Positions 49,078-60,384 of a stretch of 64,000 nucleotides of DNA are shown piece by piece. The position numbers and the translations under genes were made by a program. Source of the DNA: Gorsachius magnificus (taxonomy: Eukaryota; Chordata; Aves; Pelecaniformes; Ardeidae); NCBI GenBank assembly GCA_034008185.1, contig CM067081.1, forward strand, positions 10,601,821 to 10,665,820, in the 5' to 3' direction. The notes beneath the pieces were generated by a model, which saw only the letters and a list, made by a program, of their open reading frames with translations, did no database searches and was not told the origin of the DNA. Every line of letters starts with the position of its first letter. Positions within the stretch are counted from its first letter, which is position 1.

Positions 49078-52000
49078 TATATGTTACACAAATACAGGAC
49101 ATTTGTGTAACTAGGTATTTAATTCTACAAGAATTATGTACATACAGCCAGCATTTGCATACACATAATGAACAACTGTTCAACAAAATTTTCATTTGCA
49201 CTTGTGATTACTTATTTTGGATCTTCACATTTCAATGCATAGAGACACACATGCACTGATTTAAAAAGGTCTGAAGGAGCAACATTTATCATCTTAGTCT
49301 GCTTCCTCCTGTGTTCTTCCTGAGAGCACTCCTCCCATGCCCACCAACTTCCCACTTTGCTTACACCCGCTGCTCAGGGAACAGCTTCATTTGCAGACCT
49401 CTTCATTGCAACCCCCATACTTCTCCCACTGACCAATTCTATTCCAGTTGCTGTAGTAAGCAGGTTGACAGCCTTTGCTTTAAAAAAGCCGTGCTAAACT
49501 GAACGATCCTACACAAAAGAACAGGAACAGTTAAAGCTGAAATGTTTTCTTTCCTTCTTTGTTTGCTGGCAGGTATCAAAAAGCTCTTGTTATCTTACAT
49601 AATGTTACCAGCTTGGTTTTGTCTCATTGCATTATGGGGATAAAACCTTAATTTTGTTCAAATACAGCCTGAAAGCAGCAAGTGTGATAGATTCCAGAGT
49701 GAAGGAGAGGGTGAGAAGGGGAAGGCTTGCTTGGCTGCTAAAAAAACCCCAAACAAACCACCAACCAGAAAAGAAAGCAAGCTTTGGTGGCTATTAGGAC
49801 ATCAAGGAGCTTTTTTATCCTGAAGAACCCATCTGTGCTTCCAAACATAAACATGTGAAGGTGAGAGGTCTCCTTATTATGCAGGTAGGACAGAATGAGG
49901 CTGAATCCTGTCCAGCTGAGCCGGTTCTGTTGCTTTGAACAAGCTGGAAACATAAAGATCACAGTGCTCCACTGTGTAACTGCTGCATTTCTTGGTTTGT
50001 TATATCAGTTGGCTTCCTCCTCTCTTACAGTATTTTTTAATTGCATCTTCAGAGTTATTTGCTCTGTCTCATTCACACTGTAAAGGGTGTTAATGGAATG
50101 TTTGGGATTTTTTTTAACTCTAGCAAAATCTATGAAAATTAATTTAAGCTGTCTGTTGCAACCATTTTTTAACCTGATCAGAATTTACAAAGTGTTACAT
50201 GCAGTGGGAGTTGAAATTCTTTAAATACTTTTACCTCCAAAGAATAAAATAGCAATGAAATGTATATAGAGGCATGCATAAAAGGGGACTCTCTTTTTGT
50301 TGAAAACTTTAGATTTAGGTTTGGGCTGGAGAGGTGTCTAGTTGCTTGATTCTCAAAAACCACAGTACCACTGAACACTACTCAGATTAAAAAATTTATT
50401 GCTACTACTTCCCGAGTTAAGATTCTAAATAAAAATATAGTGTGACATCTCCCTCATCTCCATGAAGCTGTCTTATTCCTTACTGTAGTCCTCAAGCTAG
50501 GGGGAAAAAAAAATAATTAAAAATTGTAGTTCACTCCATTTCTTGCCTCTTCAGACCTTCTCAGGGAGCTGTATTACTGTCTTGCCTCACTTACTTATGA
50601 GACTAAGAATATGACTGTAGAAAGGCTGGAGGGGTACAGAAGTCAATGAAGCCTCAGTGATTTGCCACAGCTGAGGCTCTGACTCCTGAGTCACTCTTTT
50701 ATCCATCTTGTGATGTACTCCTCTCCCTTGCCATTCCTGCCCATCTGCAGCCTTTTCCAAGGTACTTCTTGGAATCCCTTCAAGGAATGATAGTCCTCCA
50801 TGACTGCAGTTTATTATATCCATTTCTACATTGCTATTAATAAATAAATGAATCTATGCATGTATTTGTCTATATACACCTGAGAGAGGATGTCACCAGA
50901 ACAGCTGTTGGCATTGACAAATTCACATGTATTCTTGGGCTGACCCGTATCTACAGTGCTTAGGAAAAACTTTTGTTATAAATAGTCACATACGGACAGA
51001 TATAGGTGTATGTACTTAGGCCAGTATAAGTCCCTTTTCTTAGTGATGCACCATTTCTTTTCTTACTAAATCTTCTCCTGTTCTCCTTTGGGAAAAGCCA
51101 CTCTGTCAAGTTTACTGTATTTTGGGATTCAAAGTGAACTCAAACCACTTCCAATTTTCATCAGGTGCAATATGTTTCACGTTTACTGTTACACATTTGG
51201 AACACAATCTAACTAAATAATAGAAAAGGCAATGGTAAAAATAAGAACAATCATATCAAGAAAATGCTGTAGGTTTAATGTCATTATTATTTAAGCAGCA
51301 GCTTTCTGTCCTAATAGAATAACGTGAGCAGTGGCAGATGCCTGTTCTTTGGAGGCCTCAGTAGACATTGCCACTTACTTTACATTTGATGCAGAGCACA
51401 TGTGAACCAACCTATAGTTCTCCTATAGCTTGATGACTGTAAAAATATGTCTGGCAGATGCTAATTATTTTATAGGTAAAAATTAGCAATTCCGCTCAGT
51501 GAAGATGTATTAATGAAGCAGCAATGCTTGAACAGTAGGTATCACTTTTTTAAAAAAACATCTCATTTCTTGTAGATACTGACAGTTTTCAAGCTGAGGT
51601 GTATATTTCAGAGAGCAAGGTCTTGATGATATGAGCATATTGTACTATATAAATAATAGCTTCTGTGAGTGGGTCTTGGCACATTCTTTCCAGTGCCAGA
51701 TTCTTTTGCTGAAAATGTTCATGTGGTGAGGAAAAAAAGGACTTGCATTTCTCAAACAGGCTTTGTTCTTGTCAGACTGTCAACATTTAAACAAACATAA
51801 TCATCTGTTTTGCCATCATTCTTGAGTGCAAATGACTCTTGAGGAAAGGTTTGCCTCATTTTAAAAAGGAAAAAAAAGAAAGATGTATGGGCCTGAAACC
51901 CCAGGGCCTTGCTTAGCTGTCCTTGCAACTAGAAAAAAATGTTTTATTAAAGACAGGGAATTGGCTTCATGGTGCCATTCTTTTATTGAGTTCCTCATTA

Positions 52001-52669
52001 CTGTGGGATAATGCATCATTAATGCATGAGGCCAGGATTCCACATCTTTGTCCCTGCCCATCTGGGGTGGTAGAAAATTTGCTGCCATAGCTCCCCACTA
52101 AAGCTCATCTCCTCCCCTCAGCCTGAGGGAAAAACCTTTGCAAGCAGAGCTCCTTCTGGGATAGCTTTCTAAACTGTTTTGGAAATGGATTATCCTGGTT
52201 TGCTTAACTAGATTAAACAGCCTTAAATCTCACCCATTTCAGCCTGGGATGGGTTAGGGAGCTGTCCCACGAGCAGCTGAGTCAGCAGGTATCTGGAGCA
52301 ATAACTGGTGTGAGACGTGCACAGGAGTGGCCAGAGAAAGTCACTGGCATCACCAGCACTGTCGTATCTGAGTCTGTCTGACTGAACCCCAAGCAAAACA
52401 GCGAGGAAAAAGATGTGTGATGCAGTTGGTGAAGGAGAAGGCTGGAGGTTGCTGCATACCTCTCAGCTAAGCTCCATACCTCAAAGGAAGGTGTAGGTTT
52501 GCAATTCATAGAAAAAAATCAGATTAGATTGACTGAGGAAATACTTCACAGCAGGTTATTTGCCCTGATAAAGCATTTACCAATCTGACTTTTCCCAGCA
52601 CTCACAAATTAAAAAAATGAAAATAAAAAATCTTCCATTTTGACCCAAATGCCATTTTACTCCATCTTA

Positions 52670-52770
52670 TAGAACTATAGAATCATAAAATCATAGAATT
52701 TTTTGGGTTGGAAGGGACCTTTAAAGGTCATCTAGTCCAACCCCCCTGCAGTGAGCAGGCACATCTTTCC
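52670..52770 (-). mobile_element. CR1 LINE copy G, very short 3' fragment
   Basis: About 100 bases on the minus strand with the decayed tail repeats at 52675-52702 followed by the conserved TTGGGTTGGAAGGGACCTTT type segment and the TCCAACCCCCCTGCA segment. It lacks any coding part: an extreme 5' truncation. Confidence 0.88.
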
Positions 52771-54535
52771 CATGTTACCCTGTATGTTTTCAGAGGTTTT
52801 TTCCATCGTCTTGCATAGCTTTTTCCTTTTCCTGTATTAAAAATCAGTAGAAGAAATTAAATGTGAAAATGATTCTTTTTCTTTATTTACTTTCTCACAC
52901 TTCCACATCTCAAAAGACTTAAGAAATGTGTTTATTATACTTTCTTCCAACTTTACAAATGTTTTGCCAATGTTTTTCAGGTGAAATAAGAAAAAAGCTG
53001 TGTGGGAAAAAAAAGTGGGTTGCTGATTCTCTATTTTAAACCCTCTCATTTTCCACACATATTACATGTGAATATAAGCCAAAGAAATAAATTAAAAAAG
53101 AGGATGTGATAAAGCATAATACTTTTTTTCCCCTTCAGTTTCAAAACAATTCAGATCAGCTTCCTTTTTAATAAAATATTTTAATATTTTTTCAACAAAG
53201 ACAAAAATGTTTGATCTGATGTCAGGGGTTGATATTCATACCACATTTGCCACCCCAGCTTGAAGGCTGCTCTATGGACTTCCCCATCATCCAGTGGATG
53301 AGAGCAGATCCCTCAGAGCCAGAAGGACAAGCCTCCTGTGATGAACTCAGCCCCTATTGACTGTATTGGGAGCCAACAAAGACCGGCCTTTTAACACAGG
53401 CATACAAGTCCCTAAGGTTAAACAGGAGAATATCCTCTTTATCTGAAAATTAAGTGCCTTTTCAAACAGCAGGAAAATATCACAAGGAATATTTTCTTAC
53501 TGTATGTTTTGCTGACAATGTTTCTGGTTCCTCAAAAATGTCCCAGGCTTGTGCCATCGTTCATAGATAGACTGCCACTGTGATCCCTCTTAGTGTTTTC
53601 AGAAATCCTTACAAATATATTAATCTCATACAGTAAGCATGACTGTTGCTTGACCCCCTAACAGTATTTTCCTTTTGCCTTCACCAAAGACCAGACTTCA
53701 CTCAATGGGTATAATGTCTTCTCAGAAAGGCACTCCTGAGAACTAGCATAAGGACACCCATGAATTTTTCTTCTTGCCGTTGATTCAGAGATGGATAAAA
53801 GGTCATTTTAATCATGGCTGACTAAGGTGATCTCTGTCTGTATGTAAATCTTACTACTGCATTCAGAGAAGGAAGATCTGGTGGCTGCTATAAGACGAGC
53901 TTTGCACTCACATGTACAGTAAAGGGGGCAAACAAAGTAGCAGATTGCAAAAGCAGAAGCAAGTGGTATAAAGCCAAAGTTTTTATGACCTACTGTAAAA
54001 AACTGGTGAAATGCAATCCATCTGGAAAGGATTATGACCCAGAAGCTAGTAAAAGCTGGACAGTTGTGAGGACCTGACCATGTCTGACCTCAAAGTTTTC
54101 TGCAGAAATACTGAACTGATCCTCAGTAAGAGAAAAGGCAAATATTTGAGCTACAGCCTTCTTGTAAGTCTTTGTATCTCTACAGAAGTTTGGCAGGGGC
54201 TCAGCTGAAGGATTGTGCAATAGAGCAAAACTACACTACACCAGTGACCACTTTCAGAATACAGAATGCAAGTTTTGCAGTGTTTTATAAAATCTTATTT
54301 CCATCTTGAACAGTGTTATTGATCAGAGCATTGGGAGCTTTGTTGAATGAAAGATTGTTGCCCTTAAATAGATTGACAGAAGGCAAAATATCTCCCTTTC
54401 AGTACCACTGCTTGACAGTATATTACTAAGATATTTATAGATGTTTCCTCTATAGGCATCACATAGAAGATCATTGTAATGATTTTCTTTAAAAGGTATT
54501 TTTCAACAATAGGTATACTGGGGAGAGCAACTCAC
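52771..54535. other. AT-rich unique sequence
   Basis: No recognised repeat or gene. Open frames here are short and have no splice context. Confidence 0.4.
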
Positions 54536-54625
54536 CTCTTGCTTAGTATGAGAGATCCTCCTGATATGTCTAATGTTATTATCGTCCTCAAGGCCGGTCA
54601 AAACTCTCTGTTCAGAGCAATGTAT
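54536..54625 (-). CDS. Candidate small internal coding exon (exon 1 of those seen)
   Basis: A 90-base minus-strand exon with strong borders: the acceptor is a T-rich tract followed by CCAGCCACAG just above 54625, and the donor is CAAGAG|GTGAGTTG, immediately below 54536. It is open for 30 codons and phase 0 at both ends. The translation runs IHCSEQRVLTGLEDDN...RRISHTKQE, acidic then basic; the RRIS stretch fits a basophilic kinase site. It joins in frame to the candidate at 39988-40191. A plus-strand open frame of 165 codons overlaps it (54479-54976) but has no exon features. The upstream part of the gene would lie at higher coordinates, possibly outside the window. Family unrecognised. Confidence 0.5.
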
Positions 54626-56954
54626 CTGTGGCTGGGTATAATAAAAATTGTCAATGATAAATCCAAAGAAACAGAACCAAGACATAATACCTTGGATGTT
54701 GCGTGCAGTATGTCCATTCAATTTCCTGGAGGTTTTCAGTTTCAGGGCAATTTCCTGATAGCTTTAAGCTTTACCACTTTCAGGTACAGTTTCTGTTACG
54801 AAAAAAAAAAAAGGGAAAGAATAAAAAGCTTAGAAAGCAAAGAAAAATGGTACTTTTTCACAAGGGAATGCTCACTTATAACACAACAGTCTATCACGAA
54901 ACAATACTCTGGACTGCATCACAGTCTGTTTTGGTATGATTTATGTGTTCCTGAAATACTCAGTACCATGCTGTAGGAAATATATTGTATTATTTCCAGG
55001 AAAAACACTTTATTAACTTGCAGTTAAGGTTAAAAACAACTAGTGCTTACTTGGTCAAGCATCTCTTTAGAAAACACTGAAATACAGCCATGAGAAAGTC
55101 TAGGATTTTAAATTTAGGTTCCATTTTACAGAAGAAAAATACTAAAATAACTGAAAATGCTAAAAGGCAACATCTCAGATTTTGCAGTTTATTTATTGTG
55201 GTCTTGATCCTGTTCTTCAAATAAATGGAAAAGCTCACTTATTTGTCAGAACAAATTATTTGAAAGCAAACAGAAAAGCTACAGTATCAGCTGTCTCCTT
55301 GATTCATCTTACCACTGATCTTAAAGTGTGAAATATTTTGCTCTTAGAATGCTTAGTAGTTCTACAGCCTCCAGAGGCTCCCGTAGTCACTCTTTAAACC
55401 TAGAAATGGGTCCTAAACCCTACGGAAGGTTGTATCTTCTAGTATGTGAGTAGGTCTTGCCAATTTTGTTATGAACTTAGGTCTAATGTGGAGCTCCATC
55501 CCGGTGGGGGGGGGTGGGGGGTGGGGCAGTGAGGTGAGACAGCTAACAAATTGCTATTGATTAACACAATAAATTATGAATGTACAATTCCCAGACCAAG
55601 TCACTTTGCAGTAATAAAACACACCCCCCCCCAATATGTTCATATTTAAAATCCTTTTTGTTCTAGACACTTCTCCAAATAATCCTTAAAAAGAAAAAGT
55701 CTCATTTGCTCTATGAAATGCTGGGTATTTTGATTCAGTTCAGATAAAGTTATGGGGTAGTGAGAAAAGAAGGTTATAATAAAAAGACATCTGTCTTCAT
55801 CCGAAAGCTATAGTAAAACTGGAGTCTTTCCACAATGTAATTTTTCACTGTCTTATGTATCACGCTTTCTGGTATAAGGGATTTTGCAGCCAAATAAGGT
55901 AGTTCAATTACTTCAGAGAGAATGCATTATTTATTGACCAAAAGGTCAAAGGTGACCATGTGATGCAGGGAATTTTCAGGAGGAATGGTGATCGTTTGTC
56001 AAGAAAGAAGAAATGTACATTGATATGTGAAGTTATTATGCTCCTCCTGATCACAATTTGACCTTTCTCTTGCTAGAACTATACATCACCTTAAGGGAGA
56101 GGAAAGCAGGACACAACCCACAAACATGCAGGAGACTTAAGGTGATGATTAGAAGAGCTAAAATGAATGGATATCCAAGAAAAAAATGGCCATTTGTACA
56201 CACAAACACACATGTGCTTTAAAGGATACGAGGCAGTTTTATTACAGAGACTGGGCGGTATGTAGTTTGTTCAAAATTTATATGTAAAAACTAAGAATGC
56301 ACTTTTTTTTTTTTTAAATCTCAAACCAAACATTTGAAAGTATGGCAGTTCATAGACAACATCTTAATAAAGTTAACAGTTCTACTAAGCCCAGCTTCTT
56401 CTGCTATTTAGTTTATGCCTTTCTACCTATCTTTCAAGATTCATACCTATATGTCAGGAATGTATGAGGAAAAAGGATGAGAAATCCTTGTATAACCATG
56501 GAGATGGCAGGTGTGTGAAAGGTAGAATAATCCACAGATGGACAAAAATAATTTTGGTTTTTGACCTAATGGAATACAGAGATTGCACATGTGGCAAAGG
56601 TAAGAACATAATACATCCTCTATTATAATCAAATGTGCAGCACATTGTTCCAATGACAGGTTGTAGAACCTGCCACAAAAACATGCAGGTAGAATTTGTC
56701 AATTTGGAAACTTTTTTTTTCAGTTTCTTATTAGTTTCAAGTCACTTTAGGAGATGTGCTTATTTTTGAACTCATGTAGAGATGCCTCAAGTAGCCAGAG
56801 TTGCAAAATAAATATTGAAGCTTAATTTTTAAACCCTTCCTTTATCTTATGCAAATTTATAGCAACGGGCATCATGGGAGGTACAGATCAAAACCATCTA
56901 CCAATGCATGTGTACATAGTGTGTAAGTTACTTGATAAAACTTTTATATTCTTC
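54626..56954. other. AT-rich sequence upstream of the first exon candidate
   Basis: Contains a G-run cluster (55506-55526) and, at 55051-55076 on the minus strand, a possible 26-base microexon with a good acceptor (GTATTTCAG) and donor (GACCAA|GTAAGC) whose exit phase would fit the exon at 54536-54625. I do not call it as a gene feature on this evidence alone. Confidence 0.35.
55506..55526 (+). other. G-run cluster with quadruplex potential
   Basis: Nine G, T, six G, T, four G in a row. The first run is long enough to supply two tracts, so the four G tracts needed for an intramolecular quadruplex are present on the plus strand. A run of nine C follows about 100 bases later (55624-55632). Confidence 0.7.
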
Positions 56955-57022
56955 TGGCGGGTTGACTCTGGCTGGCAGCTAAGCCTCACACAGCCACTCA
57001 CTCCCACCCCTCCACATACACA
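56955..57022 (-). mobile_element. Fragment of the ERVL-like LTR, minus strand
   Basis: About 68 bases matching, with scattered differences, the left-hand end of the LTR at 23166 (GGCTGGCA.CTAAGC.. CACAGCCACTCACTCCCACC type). Only the 3' terminus of the LTR remains; it is the oldest-looking copy of the family here. Confidence 0.65.
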
Positions 57023-58769
57023 GGTAAGTGGCCTTACCATTACCCTATGTCCACACACACATAGTTATAAATACGGACTATCCTGCAGTATAGATGAAGT
57101 TTATCCAACTCTGTTCCTAAGTCTGCAGTCGTTTCTCTCCTGCTCAGGTACTTTGGCAGAGTGATATATGTTTCAGGAAATTAGCGATGAGTGAAATATA
57201 GCATTGGGGAGTGTTCAAGTACATCATTAAAAGACAGCAACTGGGATCATGTACTAGAGTTATTTTCCCTACTAGCTGGTTCTATTTTCAAAGTCAAAAG
57301 TCCACAGAAGTCCGCTTTTTCCCACCAAGCATTTTATTTCTAATCCTGAAATGCTAACCCAACCAAGTCAGCAGACTGTAGAGATAACCACTTTCAATAT
57401 TGATTTGAATTCCATTGCAAAGCCATCTTAGGAAAAAAAAAAAACAAACAACTTAAGCATTTTATAGGCAAAGGAAGGCATCAAGCTTAGTATATAGAAC
57501 CTCCTAGAACCAGCGGTTGCTGAGGATGAGTGCCATTCAAAGATAGCTTGTGCAGTAACTCATTACTTAGGCAAAACTTTGGATGGAGACATTCCACATG
57601 CCTGGCAAAAGTTAAGCTCTTCTACAAGAGGCAAGTCAAAACAGATCTTTGACCTCAGAGAAGAAAGAATATTCATCATTTTGCTTATGCTGAATCAAAT
57701 TAATAACCCTTTTGTTTGCGAAACTATTGCCCACAAAGGCTGGGGACTTGAAATCTGTAAACCAGACACATCCTTTATGTCAACAATATGACTTTTAGTG
57801 TCCTTATGATATCCAAAGTTTCAATTCATATTTTATTATTAAAGCCCTAGGCCCAGGTGAGTTTACGGAGTTAACAGTACTGAGTCTGTAATGTATGAGA
57901 GCAAGCACTTTCCATTCTTTTCCATTCTTCCAGCATTTGTTCTTCTGGGCCCAGGAAATGGAGAAACCTGATTTAAATACAGCAAGCAGAAGAGCCAGAT
58001 ATGTGAAGAATAAGGAGGCAGATTTATATACATAGGCTGTTGGGGAATAAAGGATGTTGGCAATGGACAAAGACAAAATTTTATTAGCTGGACCAGGATA
58101 CATGAAATTCAGAGAAGACTGAGACTGGAGAGACTGGAATTAAGTGGAGGCTGGTCCAGGGTGATGCCTGGCAGGCACCAGGTAAATGGAAGCTAAGATC
58201 AGATGAGTAGCTGGCAGAAGTAATACTAGGTCTGGGAGCTGTTTGGGAGTGAAACGAACAAGAGAGAGTGGGATGGGAGTGAAGATAAGGTGGAACTAGC
58301 CAGGCTGTAGGAATACTATTAGGAAGTATCACACTTAAGCCAATGTGTTGAATAATTGCCAAATACACAGTTCTTTTCCTGAGAATGAGAAGTAACCTAA
58401 GAGTCTCGTAATTTTTATGCTATATGAGTGGTGGATTTTTGTTTGGTTTGGTGTTTTTTTTCCTGGATATTCTCTGGCAAAAAGTCTCACCCATTACATT
58501 CACCTCCAAAGACTTAAGTCAAACAAACCCTTGGAGTCCAGTGGCTGCAACAGAAAGTATTTTGTGAAGTAGATAGTAGACTCCATCATTTTGGAATAAT
58601 GTCCTGGGAAGGTGCACTATGTCAATTAAAGAATAATAATCCACATAAGAAAATATTTTAAACATGCTTTTGTGTCTGACTGTTAAGACCGGAAATTGTT
58701 AAAGGAATGTTTCTGATATTGGAAAGAAGAGAGAAGCAGTATAAATACCTATATATATACCCCTACCTA
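57023..58769. other. Unique sequence before CR1 copy H
   Basis: No recognised element. A 41-base minus-strand stretch near 58509-58549 has a good acceptor and donor and one open frame, but its phases do not fit the other exon candidates directly. Confidence 0.4.
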
Positions 58770-58801
58770 TCAAGACCGACTGTACAAAAAAAAAAAGAAG
58801 G

Positions 58802-59305
58802 GTAATTGTTGTGGGTGATTCCCTTCTGAAGGGAACAGAGGGCCCGATATGCCGCCCAGACCCATCCCATAGGGAAGTCTGCTGCCTCCCTGGGGCCCGG
58901 ATCAGGGACACTGCCAAGAGACTCCCTGGTCTGGTACGGCCCTCTGACTACTATCCGCTCTTGATTATACAGGCAGGCAGCGATGAATTGCCAGAGAGAA
59001 GCCCCAAATTGATCAAAAGGGACTTCAGGGCACTAGGGAAAATGGTTGAAGGATCAGGAGCGCAGGTAGTGCTCTCCTCGATCCCATTAGTGTCAGGAGG
59101 GAACACGGAAAGGAATAGGAAAGCTAGAGCGATTAACGTGTGGCTCAAAGGTTGGTGCCATCGGAAGGGCTTGGGCTTCTTTGACCATGGAGAGGTTTTC
59201 ATGGCACCGGGCCTGTCGAGAACAGACGGTGCCCAGCTCTCTCGGAAGGGAAATAGGATCCTCGCTCATGAACTGGCAGGGCTTGTAGAGAGGGCTTTAA
59301 ACTAG
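58802..59305 (+). pseudogene. CR1 ORF1, C-terminal GDSL/SGNH esterase-like domain (5'-truncated)
   Basis: The frame opens before 58802 with a short Lys/Arg stretch leading to VIVVGDSLLKGTEG, the GDS block carrying the nucleophilic Ser of SGNH hydrolases. Later blocks are changed: the usual GxND block reads GSDEL (about residue 57), and the usual DGxHLS block reads DGAQLS (about residues 139-144), so the catalytic His is replaced by Gln. ORF1 of CR1-type LINEs carries such a domain, thought to act in the ribonucleoprotein or at membranes. Its N-terminal part is absent. The lost residues suggest no esterase activity. Confidence 0.85.
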
Positions 59306-59367
59306 GCCTGAAGGGAGGAGGGGATATAACCAGGCTCACTAGAGAGGAGCCTGGGGGGGTCACCCCA

Positions 59368-60384
59368 TTGCTGGGGGTGAAACCGACAGCCAGGCTCAAG
59401 TGCATCTACACTAATGCATGCAGCATGGGCAACAAACGGGAGGAGCTGGAAGCCAATGTAAGGCAGGATGGTTATGATGTAGTCGCCATCACAGAAACGT
59501 GGTGGGATGCCTCCCATGACTGGAGTGCTGCGATGGATGGCTACAAACTCTTCAGAAGGGACAGGCAAGGAAGGAGAGGTGGCGGGGTGGCTCTGTATGT
59601 TAGGGAGTGTTTAGATTGTACAGAGCTTGACACTTGTGGTGAGGCAGAATGCTTATTGGTGAGGATGAGGGGGAAGGCCAACAAGAAAGATATCCTGTTG
59701 GGAGTCTGTTACAGACCACCCGACCAGGATGAGGATGTTGACGAAGAATTCTACAAGCGGCTGGCAGGAGTCTCTCAGTCACGAGCTCTTGTTCTTGTGG
59801 GGGACTTCAACTTCCCAGACATCTGCTGGAAATACAATACAGCAGAAAGGAAGCAGTCCAGAAGGTTCCTGCAGTGTGTGGAAGATAACTTCCTGACACA
59901 GCTGGTAAGTGAGCCTACCAGGGGAAGTGCCCTGCTTGACCTCCTGTTCACTAACAGAGAAGGACTGGTGGGAGAGGTGGTGGTTGGAAATCATCTAGGC
60001 CTTAGTGATCATGAAATGGTAGAGTTTTCGACCTTTGGTGAGGTTAGGAAGGGGGTCAGCAAGACCGCCACCATGGATTTCCGGAGGGCAGACTTTGACC
60101 TGCTCAGAACGCTGGTTGGGAGAGTCCCTTGGGAGATAGTCCTGAAGGGCAAAGGGGTCCAGGAAGGCTGGGTGTTTTTCAAGGAAGAAGTCTTAAAGGC
60201 ACAGGAGCAGGCTGTCCCCATGTGCCGTAAGACAAATCGGCGGGGAAGACGACCGGCCTGGCTGGACAGAGGACTACTGCTGCGACTAAGGAAAAAAAAG
60301 GAGAGCTTACCAGCTCTGGAAGAAGGGGCAGGCAACCCAAGAAGAGTACAGGGATCTTGTCAGGTTATGCAGAGAGGAGATTAG
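59368..60384 (+). CDS. CR1 ORF2 part 1: AP-like endonuclease
   Basis: A 338-codon frame whose first 220 residues are a complete endonuclease/exonuclease/phosphatase-fold domain: Asn in YTNACSM (about residue 16), the catalytic Glu in TETWWD (43), GGGVALYV (71-78), GDFNFPD (145-151), LDLLFTN (190-196) and the terminal SDHEMVEF (213-220). These are all the residues the family uses to nick target DNA for target-primed reverse transcription. The frame leaves the true ORF2 path at an A8 run (60292-60299), so the last 25-30 residues are an artefact of the shift. The natural start is unclear; a TTG or an upstream codon in the same frame could be used, and the space to the ORF1 stop is about 60 bases. 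Confidence 0.88.
   Translation: MLGVKPTARLKCIYTNACSMGNKREELEANVRQDGYDVVAITETWWDASHDWSAAMDGYKLFRRDRQGRRGGGVALYVRECLDCTELDTCGEAECLLVRMRGKANKKDILLGVCYRPPDQDEDVDEEFYKRLAGVSQSRALVLVGDFNFPDICWKYNTAERKQSRRFLQCVEDNFLTQLVSEPTRGSALLDLLFTNREGLVGEVVVGNHLGLSDHEMVEFSTFGEVRKGVSKTATMDFRRADFDLLRTLVGRVPWEIVLKGKGVQEGWVFFKEEVLKAQEQAVPMCRKTNRRGRRPAWLDRGLLLRLRKKKESLPALEEGAGNPRRVQGSCQVMQRGD
60292..60299 (+). other. A8 run at the ORF2 frameshift of CR1 copy H
   Basis: The endonuclease frame and the reverse transcriptase frame differ by one, and the switch occurs at or close to this homopolymer. A one-base expansion of the run would explain it. Confidence 0.65.

Larger units (their letters stand above)
40192..54535 (-). 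other. Inferred intron (14.3 kb) of the minus-strand gene
   Basis: Interval between phase-compatible exon candidates. It holds an A16 run (41253-41268), an old CR1/L3-like fragment (45190-45420), a plus-strand exon-like stretch (47821-47933), a perfect hairpin (49032-49077) and CR1 copy G (52670-52770). The rest is AT-rich unique sequence in which I recognise nothing. Further small exons of the gene could be hidden here. Confidence 0.38.

Noticed and set aside
50589..50823. Minus-strand open frame of about 78 codons ending next to a GTAAGT donor
   Set aside because: The acceptor is weak, the exit phase does not fit the other exons, and the peptide shows no family features.
54479..54976. Plus-strand open frame of 165 codons
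   Set aside because: It overlaps the better supported minus-strand exon at 54536-54625 and has no start context, splice pattern or family motif.
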